64,000 nt of DNA from NCBI GenBank assembly GCA_947259095.1, contig CAMYLA010000020.1:1-64000 (forward strand), in the 5' to 3' direction. Within the stretch, counting starts at the first letter, position 1, and each line of letters begins with the position of its first letter. This document shows positions 24,622-33,557 of this stretch, piece after piece. Both the position numbers and the translations under genes were made by a program. Source of the DNA: an uncultured Acidimicrobiaceae bacterium (GTDB lineage Bacteria > Actinomycetota > Acidimicrobiia > Acidimicrobiales > SZUA-35). A model generated the notes under the pieces. That model saw only the letters and a program-made list of their open reading frames with translations, made no database searches and was not told where the DNA came from.

Positions 24622-27600
24622 GTGGCCAAGCCAGGCGCGCCGGATCGACCGGCGATCGACGAGCTCCGGGCCTCGCTCAACTATCCCCCCGAGCTGCCGA
24701 TCGTCGAGTTGCGCCAGCAGCTGGTCGAGGCGATCGCCAACCACCAGGTCCTGATCGTTGCCGGCGAGACCGGCTCGGGCAAGAGCACCCAACTGCCGAA
24801 GCTGTGCGTGGAGGCCGGGCGAGGGGCGGACGGGCTGATCGGCCACACCCAGCCAAGGCGGCTGGCGGCCCGGTCGATCGCCGAGCGGGTCGCCGAGGAG
24901 ACCGGATCCGAGGTCGGCGATCTGATCGGCTATGCATTCCGGTTCAACGACCGGGTCGGCCCCAGGACAAGGGTCAAGTTGATGACAGACGGCATCCTGC
25001 TGGCCGACATCCAGCGAGACCGTGAGCTGCGCAAGTACGACACGCTGATCATCGACGAGGCTCACGAGCGAAGCCTCAACATCGACTTCATCCTCGGCTA
25101 CCTTCGCCGGCTGCTGCCCAGACGACCAGACCTCAAGGTCATCGTCACCTCGGCCACGATCGATACCGAACGGTTCTCCCGCCACTTCTCCGACGCACCG
25201 ATCATCGAAGTGTCCGGTCGGACCTACCCGGTGGAGATCCGCTACCAGCCGATCGACGGCCCCGACATCGAGCAGCCCATCTCCCAGCAGGAGGCGATCT
25301 GCGATGCGGTGACAAGACTCCAGCGGGAGGGGCCGGGCGACATGCTGGTGTTCCTGGCCGGTGAACGTGACATCCGCGAAACAGCCGACGCGCTTGGCGA
25401 GCTCTCGCTGCCCGGCACCGAGATCTTTCCCCTCTACGCCAGACTGTCGTCGGCCGAGCAGCATCGGGTGTTCAAACCCCACAGCGGCCGGCGGGTCGTG
25501 CTGGCCACAAACGTCGCCGAGACGTCGGTGACCGTGCCCGGGATCCGGTTCGTGATCGACCCCGGCAACGCCCGGATCTCCCGCTACAACCGACGAACCA
25601 AGGTCCAGCGGCTCCCGATCGAAGCAGTGTCGCAGGCCTCAGCCGATCAACGGGCCGGGCGGTGCGGCCGAATCGGACCGGGGATCTGCGTCCGGCTCTA
25701 CGCCGAGGACGACTACAACGCCCGGGAGGAGTTCACCGAACCGGAGATCAAGCGGACCAATCTGGCGTCGGTCATCCTGCAGATGGCCTCGGTCGGCCTG
25801 GGCGACATCGCCGGGTTCCCCTTCGTCGAACCCCCGGACGAACGGAGCATCGCCGACGGCATCCAACTCCTCGAAGAGCTCGACGCACTCGACCCCGAGC
25901 ACCACGGCACGAAGCGGTGGCTGACACCGATGGGTCGCGAGTTGGCCAAGCTCCCGGTCGACCCCAGGTTCGGGCGGATGATCATCGAGGCCGCCGACAA
26001 CGGTGTTCTCCGCGAGGTGATGGTCATCGTGGCCGGGCTGTCGATCCAGGACCCCCGGGAACGGCCAACCGATCAACAACAGGCTGCCGACGAAGCCCAT
26101 CGGCGCTTCGCAGACGAGCAGTCGGACTTCCTGACCGTCCTGAACCTCTGGGCCCATGTCCGCGCCGAACGCAAGCGCCGCCCAACCGGTCAGTTCCGGC
26201 GGATGTGTCGACGGGAATTCCTCAATTACAACCGGCTACGGGAATGGCAGGACATTCACAACCAGCTCGATCGGACCACAAGGGAGCTCGGCTACCGAAA
26301 GGGCGGCAACACCCTGGCCGACAAGGAGTTGGCAAACGCCGTCCATCGGTCGATCCTGGCCGGGCTGCTGTCCCACATTGGCATGAAGGACCTGAAGGCC
26401 CAGCGTGAGGCCACGCGCGGCGCCGACCGGGGTCGGCGGCCGCCCCGAGCCGAATACATCGGCGCCCGCAACAGCCGCTTCGCCATCGCCCCCGGTTCGG
26501 CGTTGACGAAACAGGGACCGGCCTGGGTCATGGCGGCCGAGCTCGTCGAGACCAATCGTCTGTGGGGCCGGGTAGCCGCCCCGATCGACCCGGCCTGGGC
26601 CGAGGACCTCGCCGGATACCTGGTCACCCGCAGTTACACCGACCCGACGTGGGATCGGGAGCAGGGTGTCGCCAACACCACCGAACGGATCACCCTCTAC
26701 GGCCTGCCGTTGGTCAACAATCGTCGGCTCACCGTCGGCAGCGTGAACGAGGAGCTCGGTCGAGAGCTGTTCATCCACCACGCACTGGTCGAGGACGACT
26801 GGGACACCGACCACGATTTCGTCCGACACAACCGGCGGGTCGTCGAAGAGGTCGAGGAGCTGGAGGCTCGGAGCCGGCGCCGGGACCTGCTGGTCGAGCA
26901 GCGAGTACGCCATGACTTCTTCGACGGGCGTCTCCCCGGTCACATCACCTCCGCCCGTCACTTCGACCGCTGGTGGAAGAAGGTCCGGGTTCGTGACCCC
27001 GGGCTACTCCGGCTGGACAGGGGCGACCTACTGGTCGCCGAGGCCACCGACATCGACGAGTCGGCCTACCCGGATCTGTGGCATCACGGCGATATCGAGC
27101 TGGAACTGGCATACCAGTTCGACACCGCCAGCCATGTCGACGGGGTGAGCGTGCACGTGCCGGTCGAAGTGCTGAACCAGCTCGACCCCGAACCGTTCGA
27201 GTGGTCGGTCCCCGGCTTGCGCACCGGACTGGTGTCGAGCCTGATCCGATCCTTGCCGAAGTCCACCAGGAAGGCCTTGATGCCGATCAACGAGACCGTT
27301 GCGGTGGCGCTGACCGAACTGGACCCGGCCGAGGGCGGGCTGTTCGAGGCGCTTCGACAACACCTGGGCCGCCGGGCCGGGGTCACGATTCCCCGAAACG
27401 GCTTCGACCTCGATCGGGTGCCGGGCCATCTTCGGCCAACGTTCCGGATCATCAACGACCGGCTCGAGGTTCTGGCCGAGGGCAAGAGCCTGACTGCGCT
27501 CCAGGAACTCATGGCCGAGCAGGTCAAGGAGACGCTGTCCGACTTGGCCGCCGCCACAACCGACATACAGCGGGAGGGGCTGCGATCCTGGGAGTTCGAT

Positions 27601-28434
27601 GACCTGCCGCAGCAGATCGAGACGCCCGGACCGACCCACACCATCAAGGCATTTCCGGGCCTGGTCGACCGGCAGGACACCGTGGCCATCCAGCTCTTCG
27701 CCGACAGCGCCGAGCGCGACGATGCGATGTGGCTGGGGACGAGGCGGCTGGTCCGCCTGGCGCTGCCGGCGCCGGCCAGGAAACTGGACGGCCTGCTCGA
27801 CGACCGGACCAAGTTGCAGCTGGCCACCGGCCCGGTGCAGTCCAAGGCCGGTTGGTACAACGACTGCATCGATGCGGCCATCGACGACGTCATCGCATCG
27901 GTCGGTGGTCCCCGCTGGACTCGAGCCGGCTTCGAGGGCCTGGTCGACCTGGCGAAGTCGTCGGTCCCGGAGCTCCTGGTTCGGCTGGCCGATCCGATCG
28001 CCGCCATCGTGGCCAGCGTGACCGCGATCGAGCCGGTCCTCGACGGGTTGGAGGGTTCGTCAGTCGACGTCTCGGTTCGCGACGCCAGGGCCCATCTGGC
28101 CCGGCTCGCCTACCCCGGTTTCGTCGCCGGTGTCGGCGTCGACCGCATCGAGGACGTCGCCCGCTACTTTGCCGCCATCCGCTATCGGGTCGACCATCTG
28201 ACCGAGCAGCCCGGGCGGGACCTCAACGCCGCCGCGGCCTGCGTGAAGGTGGAGCAACGCCATGGTGCCATGGTGGCCGAGTTCGGTCTGACGCCCGGGC
28301 TGGAAGAGGTGACCTGGGAACTGGAGGAACTGCGGGTCAGCTCCTTCGCCCAGCACCTCAAGGGTCCGGGCAAGGTCAGCACCACCAGGATCGACCGACG
28401 GTTGAGCGCCATCGCCGGCCGGTTGGGGCGCTGA
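24622..28434 (+). CDS. hrpA: ATP-dependent RNA helicase HrpA (DEAH box)
   Basis: A 1270-residue DEAH-box RNA helicase, the usual length for bacterial HrpA, involved in mRNA processing and rescue of stalled ribosomes. Motif I is GETGSGKST (48-56), motif II DEAH (145-148) and motif III SAT (177-179). Motif VI is QRAGRCGRIGPG, the second RecA-domain signature. The winged-helix/OB-fold region follows, and the long C-terminal DUF3418 part extends to LSAIAGRLGR. GTG 24622 is the start; the AKPGAPDRPAIDELRASL region fits family N-termini. No lesion is visible. It probably shares a transcript with the preceding small gene. Confidence 0.95.
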   Translation: MAKPGAPDRPAIDELRASLNYPPELPIVELRQQLVEAIANHQVLIVAGETGSGKSTQLPKLCVEAGRGADGLIGHTQPRRLAARSIAERVAEETGSEVGDLIGYAFRFNDRVGPRTRVKLMTDGILLADIQRDRELRKYDTLIIDEAHERSLNIDFILGYLRRLLPRRPDLKVIVTSATIDTERFSRHFSDAPIIEVSGRTYPVEIRYQPIDGPDIEQPISQQEAICDAVTRLQREGPGDMLVFLAGERDIRETADALGELSLPGTEIFPLYARLSSAEQHRVFKPHSGRRVVLATNVAETSVTVPGIRFVIDPGNARISRYNRRTKVQRLPIEAVSQASADQRAGRCGRIGPGICVRLYAEDDYNAREEFTEPEIKRTNLASVILQMASVGLGDIAGFPFVEPPDERSIADGIQLLEELDALDPEHHGTKRWLTPMGRELAKLPVDPRFGRMIIEAADNGVLREVMVIVAGLSIQDPRERPTDQQQAADEAHRRFADEQSDFLTVLNLWAHVRAERKRRPTGQFRRMCRREFLNYNRLREWQDIHNQLDRTTRELGYRKGGNTLADKELANAVHRSILAGLLSHIGMKDLKAQREATRGADRGRRPPRAEYIGARNSRFAIAPGSALTKQGPAWVMAAELVETNRLWGRVAAPIDPAWAEDLAGYLVTRSYTDPTWDREQGVANTTERITLYGLPLVNNRRLTVGSVNEELGRELFIHHALVEDDWDTDHDFVRHNRRVVEEVEELEARSRRRDLLVEQRVRHDFFDGRLPGHITSARHFDRWWKKVRVRDPGLLRLDRGDLLVAEATDIDESAYPDLWHHGDIELELAYQFDTASHVDGVSVHVPVEVLNQLDPEPFEWSVPGLRTGLVSSLIRSLPKSTRKALMPINETVAVALTELDPAEGGLFEALRQHLGRRAGVTIPRNGFDLDRVPGHLRPTFRIINDRLEVLAEGKSLTALQELMAEQVKETLSDLAAATTDIQREGLRSWEFDDLPQQIETPGPTHTIKAFPGLVDRQDTVAIQLFADSAERDDAMWLGTRRLVRLALPAPARKLDGLLDDRTKLQLATGPVQSKAGWYNDCIDAAIDDVIASVGGPRWTRAGFEGLVDLAKSSVPELLVRLADPIAAIVASVTAIEPVLDGLEGSSVDVSVRDARAHLARLAYPGFVAGVGVDRIEDVARYFAAIRYRVDHLTEQPGRDLNAAAACVKVEQRHGAMVAEFGLTPGLEEVTWELEELRVSSFAQHLKGPGKVSTTRIDRRLSAIAGRLGR

Positions 28435-28460
28435 GCCCGTTCCCGACCCGATGGCGGCGG

Positions 28461-28760
28461 TCAGTCGATCTGCAACCGTGCGAACAACTCCACCTTGGCC
28501 TCTTCGAAGTCGTCCTCGGAGATGGTCCCGGCTTCGCGCCGCTTGTGCAGATCCTCAATCAGCTGGAGCAGTTCTTCCGGCGACGGTTCGCCTTCGCCGG
28601 TGACCAGGCTCACAGCGTCGGTGTCGGTGTTGGTCTCGGTGACTTCTTCGCTCTCGTCAGCGTTCTTTCGCTCAATCCGGTTGGCCCGCTTCATCGCGGC
28701 TCGTTCCTTCTTGGCTTTGTCCCGCTGCAATTTCGCGAAGCTCGATCGTTGTTTGGCCAT
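28461..28760 (-). CDS. SHOCT-domain protein
   Basis: A 99-residue protein. It has a strongly basic, helical N-terminus (MAKQRSSFAKLQRDKAKKER then AAMKRANRIERK), an acidic linker rich in Glu and Thr, and a C-terminal SHOCT motif (LIEDLHKRREAGTISEDDFE then EAKVELFARL). SHOCT domains are short oligomerisation or nucleic-acid-associated modules. ATG 28760 has GAGGAG about 8 bases upstream, so the longer in-frame start is rejected. It is convergent with hrpA (26-base gap). The basic arm suggests RNA or DNA contact, which is inference. Confidence 0.78.
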   Translation of the reverse strand: MAKQRSSFAKLQRDKAKKERAAMKRANRIERKNADESEEVTETNTDTDAVSLVTGEGEPSPEELLQLIEDLHKRREAGTISEDDFEEAKVELFARLQID

Positions 28761-29001
28761 GGCGAGCTCCTCAATAGTCCAAGTGACATCTACCGGCACC
28801 AGCCGGGATGCGGTCACTTAGGGTAGAAGGTCCGGAGGGGATTGCTACACATAGTGACCGGATAACGTTGATTCTCGCAGTTCTCACCGCCAGAACCCGA
28901 GATGCATACAAGTCTACCCAGCCGAATCGGCGATCTGGCACGGCGATCGATGTCCGCCGCCGGATCGACGACCACGGTCGGCCATCGGCTCCAGGAACCG
29001 G

Positions 29002-30396
29002 TCAACTCGTCGATGCCACCAGGACACCATCGGTCGTCAACTCGTCGAGCGAGTCCTCGAGCGCAGCCAGGAACCGATCGAGGTCGGCGTCGGAGATTGC
29101 CAACGACAGGGCGATGAAGCCCCGACGGGCCAGGTACACACCACGGTCGAGCATGGCGTGGAACAGCAACTCCCCCAGCCGGGAGTCCACCCCTTGCACA
29201 TCGCCCGGCCGTCGAATCGGGCCTCGGGCGGCCTGGACCGTGAGCAACGAGCCCCAGCCGGTGGCGCTCATCCCCACCGGGGCGAGCGCAGCGTCGACCC
29301 GGGAACGGAAGCCCTCGCCACGATCGAACAGCGCCTCCAGCGCCCCGGCCCCCAGCAGCTGCTCGACCGCCGCCGCCCCGACCGACATGGTCATCACGTT
29401 GTTGTTGAACGTCCCGCCATGGGTGAGGGTGCCACCCCGGGCCGGGTCGAAAGCGGCCATGATTGCGGCCGGACCACCGAAGGCGCCGAAGGTCATGCCA
29501 CCCCCGAGGTACTTGCCGAGGGTGGTGAGGTCCGGGACGACGCCCAGTCGCTGCTGGGCTCCACCGGTCGACATCCGGGAGGTCATCACCTCATCGAAGA
29601 TCAGGAGCACGCCGGCATCGCTGCACAGGGACCGCAGCTCGGCCAGGAAGTCCGGTTCGCCGGGGATGCAACCGCCGGATCCCATCATCGGCTCCACCAG
29701 GACGCAGGCGATCTCGGACCCTTGGTCGGCCAAGGCCTGCCGCACCGACCCGATGTCGTTGAACCGGCAGCGCACGTAGGGGTATGGCGCCTGGATCGGG
29801 GTGGCCGCAGCACCGAAGTACAGCAGGCCGCCGTGGTAGGCGCCGTCGAAGACCAGCACCCGGTCCCGGCCGGTGTGATGGCGGGCCAGGGAGATGGCCA
29901 TCAGGTTGGCCTCGGTGCCGGAGTTGGTGAAACGGATCTGGTCCACCGAGGGGAAACGATCGCACAGCAGGCTCGCCAGTCGATGCTCATCGTCGGCAAC
30001 GGCACCGAGCGACCACCCTCGTTCCAGCACTCGGCGGACCGCCTCGGCCACCGCCGGCGGGTTGTGGCCAAGCAGCCCGGCGGTGTAGTCACCGAGGAAG
30101 TCGACGTAACTGTGACCGTCGACGTCGACCAGTTCGGACCCCGATGCCCGGGCCACCCGGAACGGGAACGGATCGAAGTCCAGGACCGACCGGGTCGACC
30201 CGGCCGGGAGCACCCTGGCCGCGGCCGCCGCCTGGGCCGCGCTGTTCGGCCGCCGCTCGGCGTAGCGGCGGTGGGCTGCGGCAACCGCGTCGTCGGCAAC
30301 TCGGTCGTCGGCCACCGTTGCGGCCACCACTCTGCAGGTGCCTGATGTCGGCGCAGGGCCGGTCGAGGGGCGATTGACGATCACCGATTCGCTCAT
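29002..30396 (-). CDS. class III aminotransferase, glutamate-1-semialdehyde aminomutase-like
   Basis: A 464-residue PLP enzyme closest in pattern to HemL-type GSA aminomutases: LPAGSTRSVLDFDPFPFRVA, DGHSYVDFLGDYTAGLLGHN, IRFTNSGTEANLMAISLARH (phosphate-binding loop), VFDGAYHGG, LLIFDEVMTSRMSTGGAQQR (Asp to the PLP ring N) and TTLGKYLGGGMTFGAFGG (Schiff-base Lys). A ~45-residue N-terminal extension is atypical. Many such paralogues are not tetrapyrrole enzymes but transaminate or isomerise other amino compounds. No other haem gene is nearby, so the substrate is open. The start has no strong ribosome binding site. It is divergent from the aldo/keto reductase at 30483. Confidence 0.85.
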   Translation of the reverse strand: MSESVIVNRPSTGPAPTSGTCRVVAATVADDRVADDAVAAAHRRYAERRPNSAAQAAAAARVLPAGSTRSVLDFDPFPFRVARASGSELVDVDGHSYVDFLGDYTAGLLGHNPPAVAEAVRRVLERGWSLGAVADDEHRLASLLCDRFPSVDQIRFTNSGTEANLMAISLARHHTGRDRVLVFDGAYHGGLLYFGAAATPIQAPYPYVRCRFNDIGSVRQALADQGSEIACVLVEPMMGSGGCIPGEPDFLAELRSLCSDAGVLLIFDEVMTSRMSTGGAQQRLGVVPDLTTLGKYLGGGMTFGAFGGPAAIMAAFDPARGGTLTHGGTFNNNVMTMSVGAAAVEQLLGAGALEALFDRGEGFRSRVDAALAPVGMSATGWGSLLTVQAARGPIRRPGDVQGVDSRLGELLFHAMLDRGVYLARRGFIALSLAISDADLDRFLAALEDSLDELTTDGVLVASTS

Positions 30397-30482
30397 GGGT
30401 CAAGTCTCGCACGACGGCACCCGACCCGGCGAGCGAACGCCCCGGTCGGCTACAATCGGCGACCTATGGCAGGCACCACGAG

Positions 30483-31385
30483 ATGAGCAAAGCAGCAACC
30501 TCCGAGGCGATCGAATTGGCCCCGTTCGGGTCGACCGGCCACATCAGCAGTCGGGTGTTGTTCGGCGCTGCGGCCCTCGGCGGCATGAGCCAGGACCGGG
30601 CCGACGCCACCTTGGCGCTGCTGGCGCCGGCGGGAGTCAACCACATCGACACCGCCGCCTCCTACGGAGAGTCCGAGCTACGGCTGGCACCGTTCCTGGC
30701 CGACCACCGCAAGGACTTCTTCCTGGCAACCAAGACCGGCGATCGCAGCGGCGACGCAGCCCGAGCCAGCCTGGAGCGGAGCCTGGAGCGCCTGGGGGTC
30801 GACCAGGTCGATCTGATTCAGCTCCACAATCTGGTCGAACCGGACGAGTGGGAAATGGCGCTCGCCCCAGGTGGGGCCGTCGAGGCGCTGGACCAGGCCC
30901 GATCGGAGGGGCTCTGCCGGTTCATCGGCGTCACCGGGCACGGCACCCGCATACCGGCCATGCACCTGCGCAGTCTCGGTGCGTTCCCCTTCGACTCGGT
31001 GCTGTTCCCCTACAACTTCACGATGATGGGCAACCCCTCCTACCGGGCCGACGTCGAGGCGCTGATCGAGTTGTGTCAGAGCCGGGGGGTGGCGATCCAG
31101 ACGATCAAGTCGATCGCCAGGCGCCGTTGGGCCGACCAACCGACCAGGCGATTCTCGTGGTACGAGCCGATCGACGACCCCGACGCCCTGACCAGGGCCG
31201 TCCATTACGTCCTCGGCCGGCCCGGCCTGTTCCTCAACACCTCGAGCGACGCCCGACTCCTGCCCCTGGCCCTGGAGGCCGCAGCCACCGTTGCCGGAAC
31301 GCCGACCGACCAGGCCATGGAGGCCGATGCCCTGGCCCAAGGGATCACGCCATTGTTCGACGGCGCCGAGTTGGAGCGAATCTGA
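30483..31385 (+). CDS. aldo/keto reductase family oxidoreductase
   Basis: A 300-residue (beta/alpha)8 NAD(P)H-dependent reductase. The catalytic tetrad is visible as Asp/Tyr in VNHIDTAASYGESELRLAPF, Lys in FLATKTGDRSG and His in VDLIQLHNLV. The cofactor end (FLNTSSDARLLPLALEAAAT) is present but shorter than the classic IPGxxxxxRIEEN segment, so this belongs to the divergent bacterial AKR branch. Its stop overlaps the ATG of the next gene (TGATG), indicating an operon with the ABM-domain protein and possibly the P450 that follows 74 bases later. A TACAAT -10-like hexamer lies at 30451-30456. The substrate is unknown. Confidence 0.87.
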   Translation: MSKAATSEAIELAPFGSTGHISSRVLFGAAALGGMSQDRADATLALLAPAGVNHIDTAASYGESELRLAPFLADHRKDFFLATKTGDRSGDAARASLERSLERLGVDQVDLIQLHNLVEPDEWEMALAPGGAVEALDQARSEGLCRFIGVTGHGTRIPAMHLRSLGAFPFDSVLFPYNFTMMGNPSYRADVEALIELCQSRGVAIQTIKSIARRRWADQPTRRFSWYEPIDDPDALTRAVHYVLGRPGLFLNTSSDARLLPLALEAAATVAGTPTDQAMEADALAQGITPLFDGAELERI

Positions 31386-31687
31386 TGTTGATCGTTGCCG
31401 GAACCATCCAGGTCGATCCACAACACCGCGACGAGATGTTCGCCGCAGTGGCACCGATGGTGGCCGCCACCAAGGCTGAACCGGGCTGCCGGGCCTACAA
31501 CTTCAGCCCCGATGTGGACGATCCCGGCCTGGTCCACCTCTATGAGCTGTGGGAGGATCAGGCCGCGCTCGACGCCCATTTCGCCTCCGAGCACATGGCG
31601 GCCTGGCGCCAGGCGTCTGCCGACCTGCCCATCTTGGGCCGTGACATCGCCAAGTACAACATCTCCGAGGTCGGCACGCTCCCCTGA
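31385..31687 (+). CDS. antibiotic biosynthesis monooxygenase (ABM)-domain protein
   Basis: A 100-residue ferredoxin-like dimeric alpha+beta-barrel protein. Family blocks are LIVAGTIQVDPQHRDEMFAA, KAEPGCRAYNFSPDVDDPGL and VHLYELWEDQAALDAHFASE, ending with HMAAWRQASADL. Such proteins act as cofactor-free oxygenases, haem-degrading enzymes or small-molecule quinol modifiers. The ATG overlaps the stop of the aldo/keto reductase, so they are translationally coupled. No lesion is seen; the exact reaction cannot be read from sequence. Confidence 0.88.
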   Translation: MLIVAGTIQVDPQHRDEMFAAVAPMVAATKAEPGCRAYNFSPDVDDPGLVHLYELWEDQAALDAHFASEHMAAWRQASADLPILGRDIAKYNISEVGTLP

Positions 31688-31761
31688 CGCCCCCTCGGCG
31701 GCTGGTCGACCAGGAAGGCCGGACGGGACCTCCGGCCCGGGATTGGTTACTGTGTAAGGTT

Positions 31762-33027
31762 ATGAGCCCGGAAATCAGTAACCTGCCGAACCCTCTGTTG
31801 CCCGAGTACTGGACCCGGACGGCGTCTGAGATCGACCACGACCTGGCACTGCTGCAGGACGCCGGCGGGGTCACCTTCCACGAGGAACCGGAAATCCCAC
31901 CGGAGATCCCGCTGCCCCAGGGGCCGGGTTCCTGGGTGCTGACCAACCACGCCGACATCCTCCACGTGTCGAAGCACCCGGACGTCTTCAGCTCGGCGTC
32001 CGGCATCACGGTTGGCGACATGCCGCCGGAGTTCCTGGAGTTCTTCAGCTCGATGATCGCCATGGACGATCCCCGCCACGCCCGGCTCCGGCGGATCGTC
32101 TCGGCCGGCTTCACCCCTCGCATGCTCAAGCGATTGGAGGATTCGGTTCAGGAGGTGGCGGCCAGCATTGTGGACGACGTCGGCGCTCGGGGCAACGTGG
32201 ACTTCGTGGTAGACGTGGCAGCGGCGCTGCCACTGAAGATCGTCTGCGACCTGATGGGCGTGCCGGAGTCGGAGTTCAAGTTCGTGTTCGAACGGACAAA
32301 TGTGATCCTCGGGGTCTCCGACCCCGAGTACGCGCCCGAGGGCACCGATCAGCTGACCGCACTGCTCACCGCCGGCGGCGACCTGGCCGGACTCATGAAC
32401 GAGGTGGCGGCCTCGAAGAAGGGCGGAGACGGCACCGACCTGACCAGCCAACTGATGAACGCCGAGCTGGCCGACGACGAGTTGAGCGCCTCCGATCTGG
32501 CCAGCTTCTTCATCCTGTTGGTGGTGGCCGGCAACGAGACCACTCGCAACGCCATCAGCTGGGGACTCAAGTACCTGACGGACAACCCCGACCAGCGTCG
32601 CATCTGGGCCGATGACTTCGAGGGTGTCGGCCCGGGGGCGGTGGAGGAGATCGTCCGTCTGGCCTCCCCGGTCACCTACATGCGTCGTACGGTGATGTCC
32701 GACACCGAGATCGCAGGTCAGCGGATCTCCGAGGGCGAGAAGGTCTCCATGTTCTACCTGGCCGCCAACCGCGACCGAGGGGTGTTCGACAACCCGCTCG
32801 AGTTCAACGTGCGCCGCGACCCGAACCCCCATGTCGGGTTCGGCGGGCCTGGTCCACACTTCTGCCTCGGGGCCCACCTGGCCCGTCGGGAGATCCTGGT
32901 GATGTTCCGGGAACTGTTCGAGCGCCTACCCGACATCCACGTCTCCGGTGATCCGGCACTGCTCCAGAGCTCGTTCATCCACGGCATCAAGCATCTGCCG
33001 GCAACCTTCACCCCTATCGGCGGCTGA
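31762..33027 (+). CDS. cytochrome P450 (CYP124/125/142-like)
   Basis: A 421-residue soluble bacterial P450. The I-helix has VVAGNETTRNAISWGLKYLT (oxygen-activation Glu-Thr). The K-helix ExxR lies in VEEIVRLASPVTYMRRT. The haem loop is VGFGGPGPHFCLGAHLARRE, with axial Cys368. The AGNETTRNAIS and FGGPGPHFCLGAHLARRE patterns are those of the CYP124/125/142 group, which hydroxylates terminal carbons of branched lipids and sterol side chains. That matches the CoA-ester and thiolase genes elsewhere in the window. Substrate assignment is inference. ATG 31762 is preceded by AAGG. Confidence 0.92.
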   Translation: MSPEISNLPNPLLPEYWTRTASEIDHDLALLQDAGGVTFHEEPEIPPEIPLPQGPGSWVLTNHADILHVSKHPDVFSSASGITVGDMPPEFLEFFSSMIAMDDPRHARLRRIVSAGFTPRMLKRLEDSVQEVAASIVDDVGARGNVDFVVDVAAALPLKIVCDLMGVPESEFKFVFERTNVILGVSDPEYAPEGTDQLTALLTAGGDLAGLMNEVAASKKGGDGTDLTSQLMNAELADDELSASDLASFFILLVVAGNETTRNAISWGLKYLTDNPDQRRIWADDFEGVGPGAVEEIVRLASPVTYMRRTVMSDTEIAGQRISEGEKVSMFYLAANRDRGVFDNPLEFNVRRDPNPHVGFGGPGPHFCLGAHLARREILVMFRELFERLPDIHVSGDPALLQSSFIHGIKHLPATFTPIGG

Positions 33028-33064
33028 ACCCGACCCCGGAGACCAACCCGACGGTCGGGCAGGC

Positions 33065-33523
33065 TCAGCCGGCCGAGGCACGCTTTCGCAGCACGTCGAG
33101 TGCTTCGTCGGCGTGCCCGGTCATGCTCGTCTCGCTCTTGATGACACCCAACACCTTGCGGTCGGTGTCGATCACGAACGTGGCCCGCTTCGTCGGCAGC
33201 GGACCGAACCGCTTGACGCCGAACTGGGCGGCCACCGTTCGGTCCGGGTCGGACAACAGCGGGAACCCGAGCTCGTTGGCCTCGTCGAACTTCTTCTGCC
33301 GATCGGACCGATCGGACGACACTCCCAGGATCGAGGCGCCGAGTTCGTCGAACTCGGAACGCAGATCACGGAAGTGCTTGCTCTCGATCGTTCAACCAGA
33401 CGTCATGGCCTTGATGTAGAAGTACAACACCACCGGCCCGTTCTCCAGCAGCGCCGTCAGCGACACCGCGTCACCGTGCTGGTCCTCGAGCGAGAACTCT
33501 TCCACCATGTCTCCGACGTTCAC
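33065..33523 (-). CDS. peroxiredoxin (Bcp/AhpC-TSA type) with in-frame UGA at the catalytic Cys; candidate selenoprotein
   Basis: Read through, this is a 152-residue thiol peroxidase that would reduce hydroperoxides: MNVGDMVEEFSLEDQHGDAV, LLENGPVVLYFYIKAMTSG, then TGA (33394-33392), then TIESKHFRDLRSEFDELGAS and ILGVSSDRSDRQKKFDEANE. The stop codon is residue 44, exactly where Bcp-like peroxiredoxins have the peroxidatic Cys of TxxC (TPGCT). The frame is otherwise open and well conserved on both sides, with no other lesion. A Sec codon fits better than random nonsense. The usual second Cys five residues on is Lys (ESKHF). GTG 33523 has GGAGG about 9 bases upstream. If the genome lacks Sec machinery this is a pseudogene. 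It neighbours valS. Confidence 0.75.
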
Positions 33524-33557
33524 CTTCAACTACCTCCAGGTTGCCAGACAGTATGGC

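Noticed and set aside
23944..25482. Long minus-strand N-terminal extension of the inositol-phosphatase frame
   Set aside because: It is antisense to the conserved gene at 24037 and to hrpA and has no domain; homology starts at about 23943.
29002..30396. Assigning the aminotransferase as the haem-pathway HemL
   Set aside because: The fold and motifs fit, but there is an atypical N-terminal extension and no haem gene nearby; many paralogues have other substrates, so no symbol is given.
30338..31687. 449-residue plus-strand frame spanning the aldo/keto reductase
   Set aside because: Its first part is a shadow of the reductase in another frame; only its last 100 residues are real, as the ABM-domain gene starting at 31385.
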